Below, piece by piece: positions 48,224 through 60,100 of a stretch of 64,000 bases of DNA. A program made the position numbers and the translations under genes. Position 1 is the first letter of the stretch; each line of letters starts with the position of its first letter. Source of the stretch: Nothobranchius furzeri (taxonomy: Eukaryota; Chordata; Actinopteri; Cyprinodontiformes; Nothobranchiidae); assembly GCF_043380555.1 (NCBI RefSeq), contig NC_091746.1, positions 11,927,478-11,991,477 of the forward strand, read 5' to 3'. The notes beneath the pieces are model-generated. The model worked only from the letters and a program-made list of their open reading frames with translations. It made no database searches and was not told the DNA's origin.

Positions 48224-50115
48224 CTTGGGCCTCTCTCCTGGAGGCGCTCTATCAGACCCAGTGGTGACACGTGTCAAGACGCTCCTTGGGGCGCGTCTTG
48301 CTTGGGCCTCTCTCCTGGAGGCCCTCAATCAGACCCAGTGTTGACACGTGGTAAGACGCTCCTCGGGGCGCGTCTTGCTGGGACTTCTCTCCTAGAGGCG
48401 TTCAGTCAGACCGAGTGCCGACATGTGGCAAGACGCTTCTCGGGACGCGTCTAGCTTGGGCTTCTCTCCTCGAGGCCCTCAGTCAGACTCATTCTTGACA
48501 TGTGGCAAGACGCTCCTCGGGGCGCGTTTTGCTTGGGCCTCTCTCCTAGAGGCGCTCAGTCAGACCCAGTGGTGACATGTGGCAAGACGCTCCCCGGGGC
48601 GCATCTTGCTTGGGCCTCTCTCCTGGAGGCGCTCAGTCAGACCCAGTGGTGACATGTGACAAGACGCTCCTCGGGGCGCGTCTTGCTTGGGCTTCTCTCA
48701 TGGAGGCCCTCAGTCAGACCCATTGTTGATATGTGGCAAGACGCTCCTCGGGGCGCGTCTTGCTTGGGCCTCTCTCCTGGAGGCGCTCAGTCAGACCGAG
48801 TGCTGACATGTGGCAAGACGCTCCTCGGGGCGCGTCTTGCTTGGGCTTCTCTCATGGAGGCCCTAAGTCACACCCATTGTTGATATGTGGCAAGACGCTC
48901 CTCGGGGCGAGTCTTGCTTGGGCCTCTCTCCTGGAGGTGCTCAGTCAGACCGAGTGCTGACATAAGGCAAGAAACTCCTCGGGGCGCGTCTTGCTGGGGC
49001 CTCTCTCCTGGAGGCGCTCAGTCAGACCCAGTGCTTACATGTGGCAAGACACTCCTCGGGGCGCGTCTTGCTTGAGCCTCTCTCCTGGAGGCGCTCAGTC
49101 AGACCGAGTGCTGACATGTGGCAAGACGCTCCTCGGGGCGCGTCTTGCTTGGGCTTCTCTCCTGGAGGCCCTCAGTCAGACCCATTGTTTACATGTGGCA
49201 AGCCGCTCCTCGGGGCGCATCTTGCTTGGGCCTCTCTCCTGGAGGCCCTCTGTCAGCCCCAGTGTTGACATGTGTCAAGACGCTCCTCGGGGCCCGTCTT
49301 GCTTGGGCCTCTCTCCTGGAGACGCTCAGTCAGACCCAGTGGTGACATGTGGCAAGACGCTCCTCGGGGCGCGTCTTACTTGGGCCTCTCTCCTGGAGAC
49401 GCTCAGTCAGACCCAGTGTTGACACGTGACAAGACGCTCCTCGGGGCGCGTCTTGCTTGGGCCTCTCTCCTGGAGGCGCTCAGTCAGACCAAGCGCTGAC
49501 ATGTGGCAAGACGCTCCTCGGGGCGCGTCTTGCTTGGGCTTCTCTCATGGAGGCCCTCAGTCAGACCCATTGTTGACATGTGGCAAGACGCTCCTCGGGG
49601 GGCGCCTTGCTTGGGCTTCTCTCCTGGAGGCCCTCAGTCAGACCCATTGTTGACATGTGGCAAGACGCTCCTCGGGGCGCGTCTTGCTTGGGCCTCTCTC
49701 CTGGAGGCGCTCAGTCAGACCCAGTGGTGACATGTGGCAAGACGCTCCTCGGGGCGCGTCTTGCTTGGGCCTCTCTCCTGGAGACGCTCAGTCAGACCCA
49801 GTGTTGACACGTGACAAGACGCTCCTCGGGGCGCGTCTTGCTTGGGCTTCTCTCCTGGAGGCCCTCAGTCAGACCCATTGTTTACATGTGGCAAGACGCT
49901 CCTCGGGGCGCATCTTGCTTGGGCCTCTCTCCTGGAGGCGCTCAGTCAGACCGAGTGCTGACATGTGGCAAGACGCTCCTCGGGGCGCGTCTTGCTGGGG
50001 CTTCTCTCCTGGAGGCGCTCAATCAGACCCAGTGTTGACATGTGACAAGACGCTCCTCGGGGCGCGTCTTGCTTGGGCCTCTCTCCTGGAGGCACTCAGT
50101 CAGACCCAGTGGTGA

Positions 50116-50583
50116 CACGTGGCAAGACGCTCCTCGGGGCGCGTCTTGCTTGGGCCTCTCTCCTGGAGGCCCTCTGTCAGACCCCTTGTTGACACGTGGC
50201 AAGACGCTCCTCGGGGCGCGTCTTGCTTGGGCCTCTCTCCTGGAGGCGCTCAATCAGACCCAGTGGTGACACGTGGCAAGACGCTCCTCGGGGCGCGTCT
50301 TGCTTGGGCCTCTCTCCTGGAGGCGCTCAGTCAGACCCAGTGGTGACACGTGGCAAGACGCTCCTCGGGGCGCGTCTTGCTTGGGCCTCTCTCCTGGAGG
50401 CACTCAATCAGACCCAGTGGTGACACGTGGCAAGACGCTCCTCGGGGCGCGTCTTGCTTGGGCCTCTCTCCTGGAGGCACTCAGTCAGACCCAGTGGTGA
50501 CACGTGGCAAGACGCTCCTCGGGGCGCGTTTTGCTTGGGCCTCTCTCCTGGAGACGCTCAGTCAGACACAGTGTTGACACGTG
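50116..50583. repeat. Seven consecutive CACGTG-bearing monomers
   Basis: The palindrome CACGTG starts at 50,116, 50,193, 50,270, 50,347, 50,424, 50,501 and 50,578, one per monomer, in a locally homogeneous run. It reappears at 50,810, 50,887 and 50,964 after the one-base shift. Elsewhere most monomers carry CACATG or CATATG at this place. CACGTG is the classical E-box recognised by basic helix-loop-helix factors. Whether anything binds here is unknown, and homogenisation of a CACGTG variant explains the run without function. Confidence 0.75.
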
Positions 50584-50767
50584 GCAAGACGCTCCTCGGG
50601 GCGCGTCTTGCTTGGGCCTATCTCCTGAAGGCGCTCAGTCAGACCAAGTGTTGACATGTGGCAAGACGCTCCTCGGGGTGCGTCTTGCTTGGGCCTCTCT
50701 CCTGGAGGCGCTCAGTCAGACCGAGTCCTGACATGTAACAAGACGCTCCTCGGGGCGCGTCTTGCTT

Positions 50768-50771
50768 GGGG
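50768..50771. other. Single extra G, the only net phase shift found
   Basis: CTTGCTTGGGGCC replaces the usual CTTGCTTGGGCC, giving a 78-bp monomer. Monomers before it have the CAAGACGC start at residue 73 modulo 77 and those after at 74, to the end of the window. It sits where a monomer ending TTACATGT (reverse sense) meets one of the TTGGGGCC type with GGAGGTGCTCAATC, so it looks like an imprecise join between CTTGCTTGGGCC and CTTGTTGGGGCC variants. Confidence 0.85.
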
Positions 50772-51145
50772 CCTCTCTCCTGGAGGTGCTCAATCAGACC
50801 CAGTGGTGACACGTGGCAAGACGCTCCTCGGGGCGAGTCTTGCTTGGGCCTCTCTCCTGGAGGCACTCAGTCAGACCCAGTGGTGACACGTGGCAAGACG
50901 CTCCTCGGGGCGCATCTTGCTTGGGCCTCTCTCCTGGAGACGCTCAGTCAGACACAGTGTTGACACGTGGCAAGACGCTCCTCGGGGCGCGTCTTGCTTG
51001 GGCCTATCTCCTGGAGGCGCTCAGTCAGACCAAGTGTTGACATGTGGCAAGACGCTCCTCGGGGTGCGTCTTGCTTGGGCCTCTCTCCTGGAGGCGCTCA
51101 GTCAGACCGAGTCCTGACATGTAACATGACGCTCCTCGGGGCGCG

Positions 51146-54100
51146 TCTTGCTTGGGCTTCTCTCCTGGAGGCCCTCAGTCAGACCCATTGTTGACATGTG
51201 GCAAGACGCTCCTCGGGGCGCGTCTTGCTTGGGCCTATATCCTGGAGGCGCTCAGTCAGACCGAGTGCTGACATAAGGCAAGATGCTCCTCGGGGCGCGT
51301 CTTGCTGGGTCCTCTCTCCTGGAGGCGCTCAGTCAGACCCAGTGCTTACATGTGGCAAGACGCTCCTCGGGGCGCTTCTTGCTTGGGCTTCTCTCATGGA
51401 GGCCCTCAGTCAGACCCATTGTTGATATGTGGCAAGACGCTCCTCGGGGCGCGTCTTGCTGGGGCTTCTCTCCTAGAGGCGTTCAGTCAGACCGAGTGCC
51501 GACATGTGGCAAGACGCTCCTCGGGACGCGTCTTGCTTGGGCTTCTCTCCCCGAGGCCCTCAGTCAGACTCATTGTTGACATATGGCAAGACGCTCCTCG
51601 GGGCGCGTTTTGCTTGGGCCTCTCTCCTGGAGACGCTCAGTCAGACCCAGTGTTGACACGTGACAAGACGCTCCTCGGGGCGCGTCTTGCTTGGGCTTCT
51701 CTCATGGAGGCCCTCAGTCAGACCCATTGTTGATATGTGGCAAGACGCTCCTCGGGGCCCGTCTTGCTTTGGCCTCTCTCCTGGAGGCGCTCAGTCAGAC
51801 CGAGTGCTGACATGTGGCAAGACGCTCCTCGGGGCGCGTCTTGCTTGGGCTTCTCTCATGGAGGCCCTCAGTCAGACCCATTAATGATATGTGGCAAGAC
51901 GCTCCTCGGGGCGAGTCTTGCTTGGGCCTCTCTCCTGGAGGTGCTCAGTCAGACCCAGTGTTGACATGGTGCAAGACGCTCCTCGGGGCGTGTCTTGCTT
52001 GGGCTTCTCTCTTGGAGGCCCTCAGTCAGACCCATTGTTGACATGTGGCAAGACGCTCCTCGGGGCGCGTCTTGCTTGGGCCTCTCTCCTGGAGGCACTC
52101 AGTCAGACCGAGTCCTGACATGTAAGAAGACGCTCCTCGGGGTGTGTCTTGCTTGGGCTTCTCTCCTGGAGGCCCTCAGTCAGACCCATTGTTGACATGT
52201 GGCAAGACGCTCCTCGGGGCGCGTCTTGCTTGGGCCTATCTCCTGGAGGCGCTCAGTCAGACCGAGTGCTGACATAAGGCAAGATGCTCCTCGGGGCGCG
52301 TCTTGCTGGGTCCTCTCTCCTGGAGGCGCTCAGTCAGACCCAGTGCTTACATGTGGCAAGACGCTCCTCGGGGCGCGTCTTGCTGGGGCTTCTCTCCTAG
52401 AGGCGTTCAGTCAGACCGAGTGCCGACATGTGGCAAGACGCTCCTCGGGACGCGTCTTGCTTGGGCTTCTCTCGCCGAGGCCCTCAGTCAGACTCATTGT
52501 TGACATATGGCAAGACGCTCCTCGAGGCGCGTTTTGCTTGGGCCTCTCTCCTGGAGGCGCTCAGTCAGACCCAGTGGTGACATGTGGCAAGACGCTCCTC
52601 GGGGCGCGTCTTGCTTGGGCATCTCTCCTGGAGGCGCTCAGTCAGACCGAGTGCTGACATAAGGCAAGACGCTCCTCGGGGCGCGTCTTGCTGGGGCCTC
52701 TCTCCTGGAGGCGCTCAGTCAGACCCAGTGCTTACATGTGGCAAGACGCTCCTCGGGGCGCGTCTTGCTTGGGCCTCTCTCCTGGAGGCGCTCAGTCAGA
52801 CCCAGTGGTGACATGTGGCAAGACGCTCCTCGGGGCGCGTCTTGCTTGGGCCTCTCTCCTGGAGACGCTCAGTCAGACCCAGTGTTGACACGTGACAAGA
52901 CGCTCCTCGGGGCGCGTCTTGCTTGGGCTTCTCTCATGGAGGCCCTCAGTCAGACCCATTGTTGATATGTGGCAAGACGCTCCTCGGGGCACGTCTTGCT
53001 TGGGCCTCTCTCCTGGAGGCGCTCAGTCAGACCCAGTGCTTACATGTGGCAAGACGCTCCTCGGGGCGCGTCTTGCTTGGGCTTCTCTCTTGGAGGCCCT
53101 CAGTCAGACCCATTGTTGACATGTGGCAAGACGCTCCTCGGGGCGCGTCTTGCTTGGGCCTCTCTCCTGGAGACGCTCAGTCAGACACAGTGTTGACACG
53201 TGGCAAGACGCTCCTCGGGGCGCGTCTTGCTTGGGCCTATCTCCTGGAGGCGCTCAGTCAGACCAAGTGTTGACATGTGGCAAGACGCTCCCCGGGGTGC
53301 GTCTTGCTTGGGCCTCTCTCCTGGAGGCGCTCAGTCAGACCGAGTCCTGACATGTAACAAGACGCTCCTCGGGGCGCGTCTTGCTTGGGCTTCTCTCCTG
53401 GAGGCCCTCAGTCAGACCCATTGTTGACATGTGGCAAGACGCTCCTCGGGGCGCGTCTTGCTTGGGCCTATCTCCTGGAGGCGCTCAGTCAGACCGAGTG
53501 CTGACATAAGGCAAGATGCTCCTCGGGGCGCGTCTTGCTGGGGCCTCTCTCCTGGAGGCGCTCAGTCAGACCCAGTGCTTACATGTGGCAAGACGCTCCT
53601 CGGGGTGCGTCTTGCTTGGGCTTCTCTCATGGAGGCCCTCAGTCAGACCCATTGTTGATATGTGGCAAGACGCTCCTCGGGGCGCGTCTTGCTGGGGCTT
53701 CTCTCCTAGAGGCGTTCAGTCAGACCGAGTGCCGACATGTGGCAAGACGCTCCTCGGGGCGCGTTTTGCTTGGGCCTCTCTCCTGGAGGCGCTCAGTCAG
53801 ACCCAGTGGTGACATGTGGCAAGACGCTCCTCGGGGCGCGTCTTGCTTGGGCCTCTCTCCTGGAGACGCTCAGTCAGACCGAGTGCTGACATAAGGCAAG
53901 ACGCTCCTCGGGGCGCGTCTTGCAGGGGCCTCTCTCCTGGAGGCGCTCTGTCAGACCCAGTGGTGACATGTGGCAAGACGCTCCTCGGGGCGCGTCTTGC
54001 TTGGGCCTCTCTCCTGGAGGCGCTCAGTCAGACCGAGTGCTGACATAAGGCAAGACGCTCCTCCGGGCGCGTCTTGCTGGGGCCTCTCTCCTGGAGGCGC

Positions 54101-57100
54101 TCAGTCAGACCGAGTGCTGACATGTGGCAAGACGCTCCTCGGGACGCGTCTTGCTTGGGCTTCTCTCCTGGAGGCCCTCAGTCAGACTCATTGTTGACAT
54201 GTGGCAAGATGCTCCTCGGGGCGCGTCTTGCTTGGGCCTCTCTCCTGGAGGCGCTCAGTCAGACCCAGTGGTGACATGTGGCAAGACGCTCCTCGGGGCG
54301 CGTCTTGCTTGGGCCTCTCTCCTGGAGACGCTCAGTCAGACCCAGTGTTGACACGTGACAAGACGCTCCTCGGGGCGCGTCTTGCTTGGGCTTCTCTCCT
54401 GGAGGCCCTCAGTCAGACCCATTGTTTACATGTGGCAAGACGCTCCTCGGGGCGCATCTTGCTTGGGCCTCTCTCCTGGAGGCCCTCTGTCAGCCCCAGT
54501 GTTGACATGTGTCAAGACGCTCCTCGGGGTGCGTCTTGCTTGGGCCTCTCTCCTGGAGGTGCTCAGTCAGACCGAGTGCTGACATGTGGCAAGACGCTCC
54601 TCGGGGCGCGTCTTGCTTGGGCTTCTCTCCTGGAGGCCCTCAGTCAGACCCATTGTTGACATGTGGCAAGACGCTCCTCGTGGCGTGTCTTGCTTGGGCT
54701 TCTCTCCTGGATGCGCTCAGTCAGACCGAGTGCTGACATAAGGCAAGACGCTCCTCGGGGCGCGTCTTGCTGGGGCCTCTCTCCTGGAGGCGCTCAGTCA
54801 GACCCAGTGCTTACATGTGGCAAGACGCTCCTCGGGGCGCGTCTTGCTGGGGCTTCTCTCCTGGAGACGCTCAGTCAGACCCAGTGATGACATGTGGCAA
54901 GACGCTCCTCGGGGCGCGTCTTGCTTGGGCCTCTCTCCTGGAGACGCTCAGTCAGACCCAGTGTTGACACGTGACAAGACGCTCCTCGGGGCGCGTCTTG
55001 CTTGGGCTTCTCTCATGGAGGCCCTCAGTCAGACCCATTGTTGATATGTGGCAAGACGCTCCTCGGGGCGCGTCTTGCTTGGGCCTCTCTCCTGGAGGCC
55101 CTCAGTCAGACTCATTGTTTACATGTGGCAAGACGCTCCTCGGGGCGCGTCTTGCTTGGGCCTCTCTCCTGGAGGCGCTCAGTCAGACCCAGTGGTGACA
55201 TGTGGCAAGACGCTCCTCGGGGCGCGTCTTGCTTGGGCCTCTCTCCTGGAGGCGCTCAGTCAGACCCAGTGGTGACATGTGGCAAGACGCTCCTCGGGGC
55301 GCGTCTTGCTTGGGCCTCTCTCCTGTAGGCCCTCAATCAGACCCAGTGTTGACACGTGGCAAGACGCTCCTCGGGGCGCGTCTTGCTTGGGCCTCTCTCC
55401 TGGAGGCCCTCAGTCAGACCCATTGTTGATATGTGGCAAGACGCTCCTCGGGGCACGTCTTGCTTGGGCCTCTCTCCTGGAGGCCCTCAGTCAAACTCAT
55501 TGTTGACATGTGGCAAGACGCTCCTCGGGGCGCGTCTTGCTTGGGCCTCTCTCCTGGAGGCGCTCAGTCAGACCCAGTGGTGACATGTGGCAAGACGCTC
55601 CTCGGGGCGCGTCTTGCTTGGGCCTCTCTCCTGGAGACGCTCAGTCAGACCCAGTGTTGACACGTGACAAGACGCTCTCCGGGGCGCGTCTTGCTTGGGC
55701 TTCTCTCATGGAGTCCCTCAGTCAGACCCATTGTTGATATGTGGCAAGACGCTCCTCGGGACACGTCTTGTTGGGGCCTCTCTCCTGGAGGTGCTCAATC
55801 AGACCCAGTGGTGACACGTGGCAAGACGCTCCTCGGGGCGCGTCTTGCTTGGGCCTCTCTCCTGGAGGCACTCAGTCAGACCCAGTGGTGACACGTGGCA
55901 AGACGCTCCTCGGGGCGCGTCTTGCTTGGGCCTCTCTCCTGGAGACGCTCAGTCAGACACAGTGTTGACACGTGGCAAGACGCTCCTCGGGGCGCGTCTT
56001 GCTTGGGCCTATCTCCTGGAGGCGCTCAGTCAGACCAAGTGTTGACATGTGGCAAGACGCTCCTCGGGGTGCGTCTTGCTTGGCCCTCTCTCCTGGAGGC
56101 GCTCAGTCAGACCGAGTCCTGACAAGTAACAAGACGCTCCTCGGGGCGCGTCTTGCTTGGGCTTCTCTCCTGGAGGCCCTCAGTCAGACCCATTGTTGAC
56201 ATGTGGCAAGACGCTCCTCGGGGCGCGTCTTGCTTGGGCCTATCTCCTGGAGGCCCTCAGTCAGACCGAGTGCTGACATAAGGCAAGATGCTGCTCGGGG
56301 CGCGTCTTGCTGGGTCCTCTCTCCTGGAGGCGCTCAGTCAGACCCAGTGCTTACATGTGGCAAGACGCTCCTCGGGGCGCTTCTTGCTTGGGCTTCTCTC
56401 ATGGAGGCCCTCAGTCAGACCCATTGTTGATATGTGGCAAGACGCTCCTCGGGGCGCGTCTTGCTGGGGCTTCTCTCCTAGAGGCGTTCAGTCAGACCGA
56501 GTGCCGACATGTGGCAAGACGCTCCTCGGGACGCGTCTTGCTTGGGCTTCTCTCCCCGAGGCCCTCAGTCAGACTCATTGTTGACATATGGCAAGACGCT
56601 CCTCGGGGCGCGTTTTGCTTGGGCCTCTCTCCTGGAGGCGCTCAGTCAGACCCAGTGGTGACATGTGGCAAGACGCTCCTCGGGGCGCGTCTTGCTTGGG
56701 CCTCTCTCCTGGAGGCGCTCAGTCAGACCGAGTGCTGACATAAGGCAAGACGCTCCTCGGGGCGCGTCTTGCTGGGGCCTGTCTCCTGGAGGCGCTCAGT
56801 CAGACCCAGTGCTTACATGTGGCAAGACGCTCCTCGGGGCGCGTCTTGCTTGGGCCTCTCTCCTGGAGGCGCTCAGTCAGACCCAGTGGTGACATGTGGC
56901 AAGACGCTCCTCGGGGCGCGTCTTGCTTGGGCCTCTCTCCTGGAGACGCTCAGTCAGACCCAGTGTTGACACGTGACAAGACGCTCCTCAGGGCGCGTCT
57001 TGCTTGGGCTTCTCTCATGGAGGCCCTCAGTCAGACCCATTGTTGATATGTGGCAAGACGCTCCTCGGGGCGCGTCTTGCTTGGGCCTCTCTCCTGGAGG

Positions 57101-60100
57101 CCCTCAGTCAGACCGAGTGCTGACATGTGGCAAGACGCTCCTCGGGGCGCGTCTTGCTTGGGCTTCTCTCATGGAGGCCCTCAGTCAGACCCATTAATGA
57201 AAGGTGGCAAGACGCTCCTCGGGGCGAGTCTTGCTTGGGCCTCTCTCCTGGAGGTGCTCAGTCAGACCCAGTGTTGACATGGTGCAAGACGCTCCTCGGG
57301 GCGTGTCTTGCTTGGGCTTCTCTCTTGGAGGCCCTCAGTCAGACCCATTGTTGACATGTGGCAAGACGCTCCTCGGGGCGCGTCTTGCTTGGGCCTCTCT
57401 CCTGGAGGCGCTCAGTCAGACCGAGTCCTGACATGTAAGAAGACGCTCCTCGGGGCGCGTCTTGCTTGGGCTTCTCTCCTGGAGGCCCTCAGTCAGACCC
57501 ATTGTTGACATGTGGCAAGACGCTCCTCGGGGCGCGTCTTGCGTGGGCCTATCTCCTGGAGGCGCTCAGTCAGACCGAGTGCTGACATAAGGCAAGATGC
57601 TCCTCGGGGCGCGTCTTGCTGGGTCCTCTCTCCTGGAGGCGCTCAGTCAGACCCATTGCTTACATGTGGCAAGACGCTCCTCGGGGCGCGTCTTGCTTGG
57701 GCTTCTCTCATGGAGGCCCTCAGTCAGACCCATTATTGATATGTGGCAAGACGCTCCTCGGGGCGCGTCTTGCTGGGGCTTCTCTCCTAGAGGCGTTCAG
57801 TCAGACCGAGTGCCGACATGTGGCAAGACGCTCCTCGGGACGCGTCTTGCTTGGGCTTCTCTCGCCGAGGCCCTCAGTCAGACTCATTGTTGACATATGG
57901 CAAGACGCTCCTCGGCGCGCGTCTTGCTTGGGCTTCTCTCCTGGAGGCCCTCAGTCATACCCATTGTTGACATGTGGCAAGACGCTCCTCGGGGCGCGTC
58001 TTGCTTGGGCCTATCTCCTGGAGGCGCTCAGTCAGACCGAGTGCTGACATAAGGCAAGATGCTCCTCGGGGCGCGTCTTGCTGGGGCCTCTCTCCTGGAG
58101 GCGCTCAGTCAGACCCAATGCTTACATGTGGCAAGACGCTCCTCGGGGCGCGTCTTGCTTGGGCTTCTCTCATGGAGGCCCTCAGTCAGACCCATTGTTG
58201 ATATGTGGCAAGACGCTCCTCGGGGCGCGTCTTGCTGGGGCTTCTCTCCTAGAGGCGTTCAGTCAGACCGAGTGCCGACATGTGGCAAGACGCTCCTCGG
58301 GGCGCGTTTTGCTTGGGCCTCTCTCCTGGAGGCGCTCAGTCAGACCCAGTGGTGACATGTGGCAAGACGCTCCTCGGGGCGCGTCTTGCTTGGGCCTCTC
58401 TCCTGGAGACTCTCAGTCAGACCGAGTGCTGACATAAGGCAAGACGCTCCTCGGGGCGCGTCTTGCAGGGGCCTCTCTCCTGGAGGCGCTCTGTCAGACC
58501 CAGTGGTGACATGTGGCAAGACGCTCCTCGGGGCGCGTCTTGCTTGGGCCTCTCTCCTGGAGGCGCTCAGTCAGACCGAGTGCTGACATAAGGCAAGACG
58601 CTCCTCCGGGCGCGTCTTGCTGGGGCCTCTCTCCTGGAGGCGCTCAGTCAGACCGAGTGCTGACATGTGGCAAGACGCTCCTCGGGACGCGTCTTGCTTG
58701 GGCTTCTCTCCTGGAGGCCCTCAGTCTGACTCATTGTTGACATGTGGCAAGATGCTCCTCGGGGCGCGTCTTGCTTGGGCCTCTCTCCTGGAGGCGCTCA
58801 GTCAGACCCAGTGGTGACATGTGGCAAGACGCTCCTCGGGGCGCGTCTTGCTTGGGCCTCTCTCCTGGAGACGCTCAGTCAGACCCAGTGTTGACACGTG
58901 ACAAGACGCTCCTCGGGGCGCGTCTTGCTTGGGCTTCTCTCCTGGAGGCCCTCAGTCAGACCCATTGTTTACATGTGGCAAGACGCTCCTGGGGGCGCAT
59001 CTTGCTTGGGCCTCTCTCCTGGAGGCCCTCTGTCAGCCCCAGTGTTGACATGTGTCAAGACGCTCCTCGGGGTGCGTCTTGCTTGGGCCTCTCTCCTGGA
59101 GGCGCTCAGTCAGACCGAGTGCTGACATGTGGCAAGACGCTCCTCGGGGCGCGTCTTGCTTGGGCTTCTCTCCTGGAGGCCCTCAGTCAGACCCATTGTT
59201 GACATGTGGCAAGACGCTCCTCGTGGCGTGTCTTGCTTGGGCTTCTCTCCTGGAGGCGCTCAGTCAGACCGAGTGCTGACATAAGGCAAGACGCTCCTCG
59301 GGGCGCGTCTTGCTGGGGCTTCTCTCCTGGAGACGCTCAGTCAGACCCAGTGATGACATGTGGCAAGACGCTCCTCGGGGCGCGTCTTGCTTGGGCCTCT
59401 CTCCTGGAGACGCTCAGTCAGACCCAGTGTTGACACGTGACAAGACGCTCCTCGGGGCGCGTCTTGCTTGGGCTTCTCTCATGGAGGCCCTCAGTCAGAC
59501 CCATTGTTGATATGTGGCAAGACGCTCCTCGGGGCGCGTCTTGCTTGGGCCTCTCTCCTGGAGGCCCTCAGTCAGACCCATTGTTGACATGTGGCAAGAC
59601 GCTCCTCGTGGCGTGTCTTGCTTGGGCTTCTCTCCTGGAGGCGCTCAGTCAGACCGAGTGCTGACATAAGGCAAGACGCTCCTCGGGGCGCGTCTTGCTG
59701 GGGCCTCTCTCCTGGAGGCGCTCAGTCAGACCCAGTGCTTACATGTGGCAAGACGCTCCTCGGGGCGCGTCTTGCTGGGGCTTCTCTCCTGGAGACGCTC
59801 AGTCAGACCCAGTGATGACATGTGGCAAGACGCTCCTCGGGGCGCGTCTTGCTTGGGCCTCTCTCCTGGAGACGCTCAGTCAGACCCAGTGTTGACACGT
59901 GACAAGACGCTCCTCGGGGCGCGTCTTGCTTGGGCTTCTCTCATGGAGGCCCTCAGTCAGACCCATTGTTGATATGTGGCAAGACGCTCCTCGGGGCGCG
60001 TCTTGCTTGGGCCTCTCTCCTGGAGGCCCTCAGTCAGACTCATTGTTTACATGTGGCAAGACGCTCCTCGGGGCGCGTCTTGCTTGGGCCTCTCTCCTGG

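Larger units (their letters stand above)
48206..51145 (-). repeat. Inverted spacer between the arms
   Basis: About 38 reverse monomers that do not mirror the adjoining forward sequence. Bases 48,206-48,960 mirror 10,501-11,255 (positions sum to 59,461), sharing rare variants such as the complements of CAAGCTAGACGCG, CGAGAAGCGTCTT and TTACCACGTG. Bases 49,041-49,345 resemble the reverse of the 14.0-14.3 kb region. Bases 50,040-50,590 are unusually uniform CACGTG-bearing monomers. The spacer is more diverged from its relatives than the arms are from each other. Confidence 0.82.
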
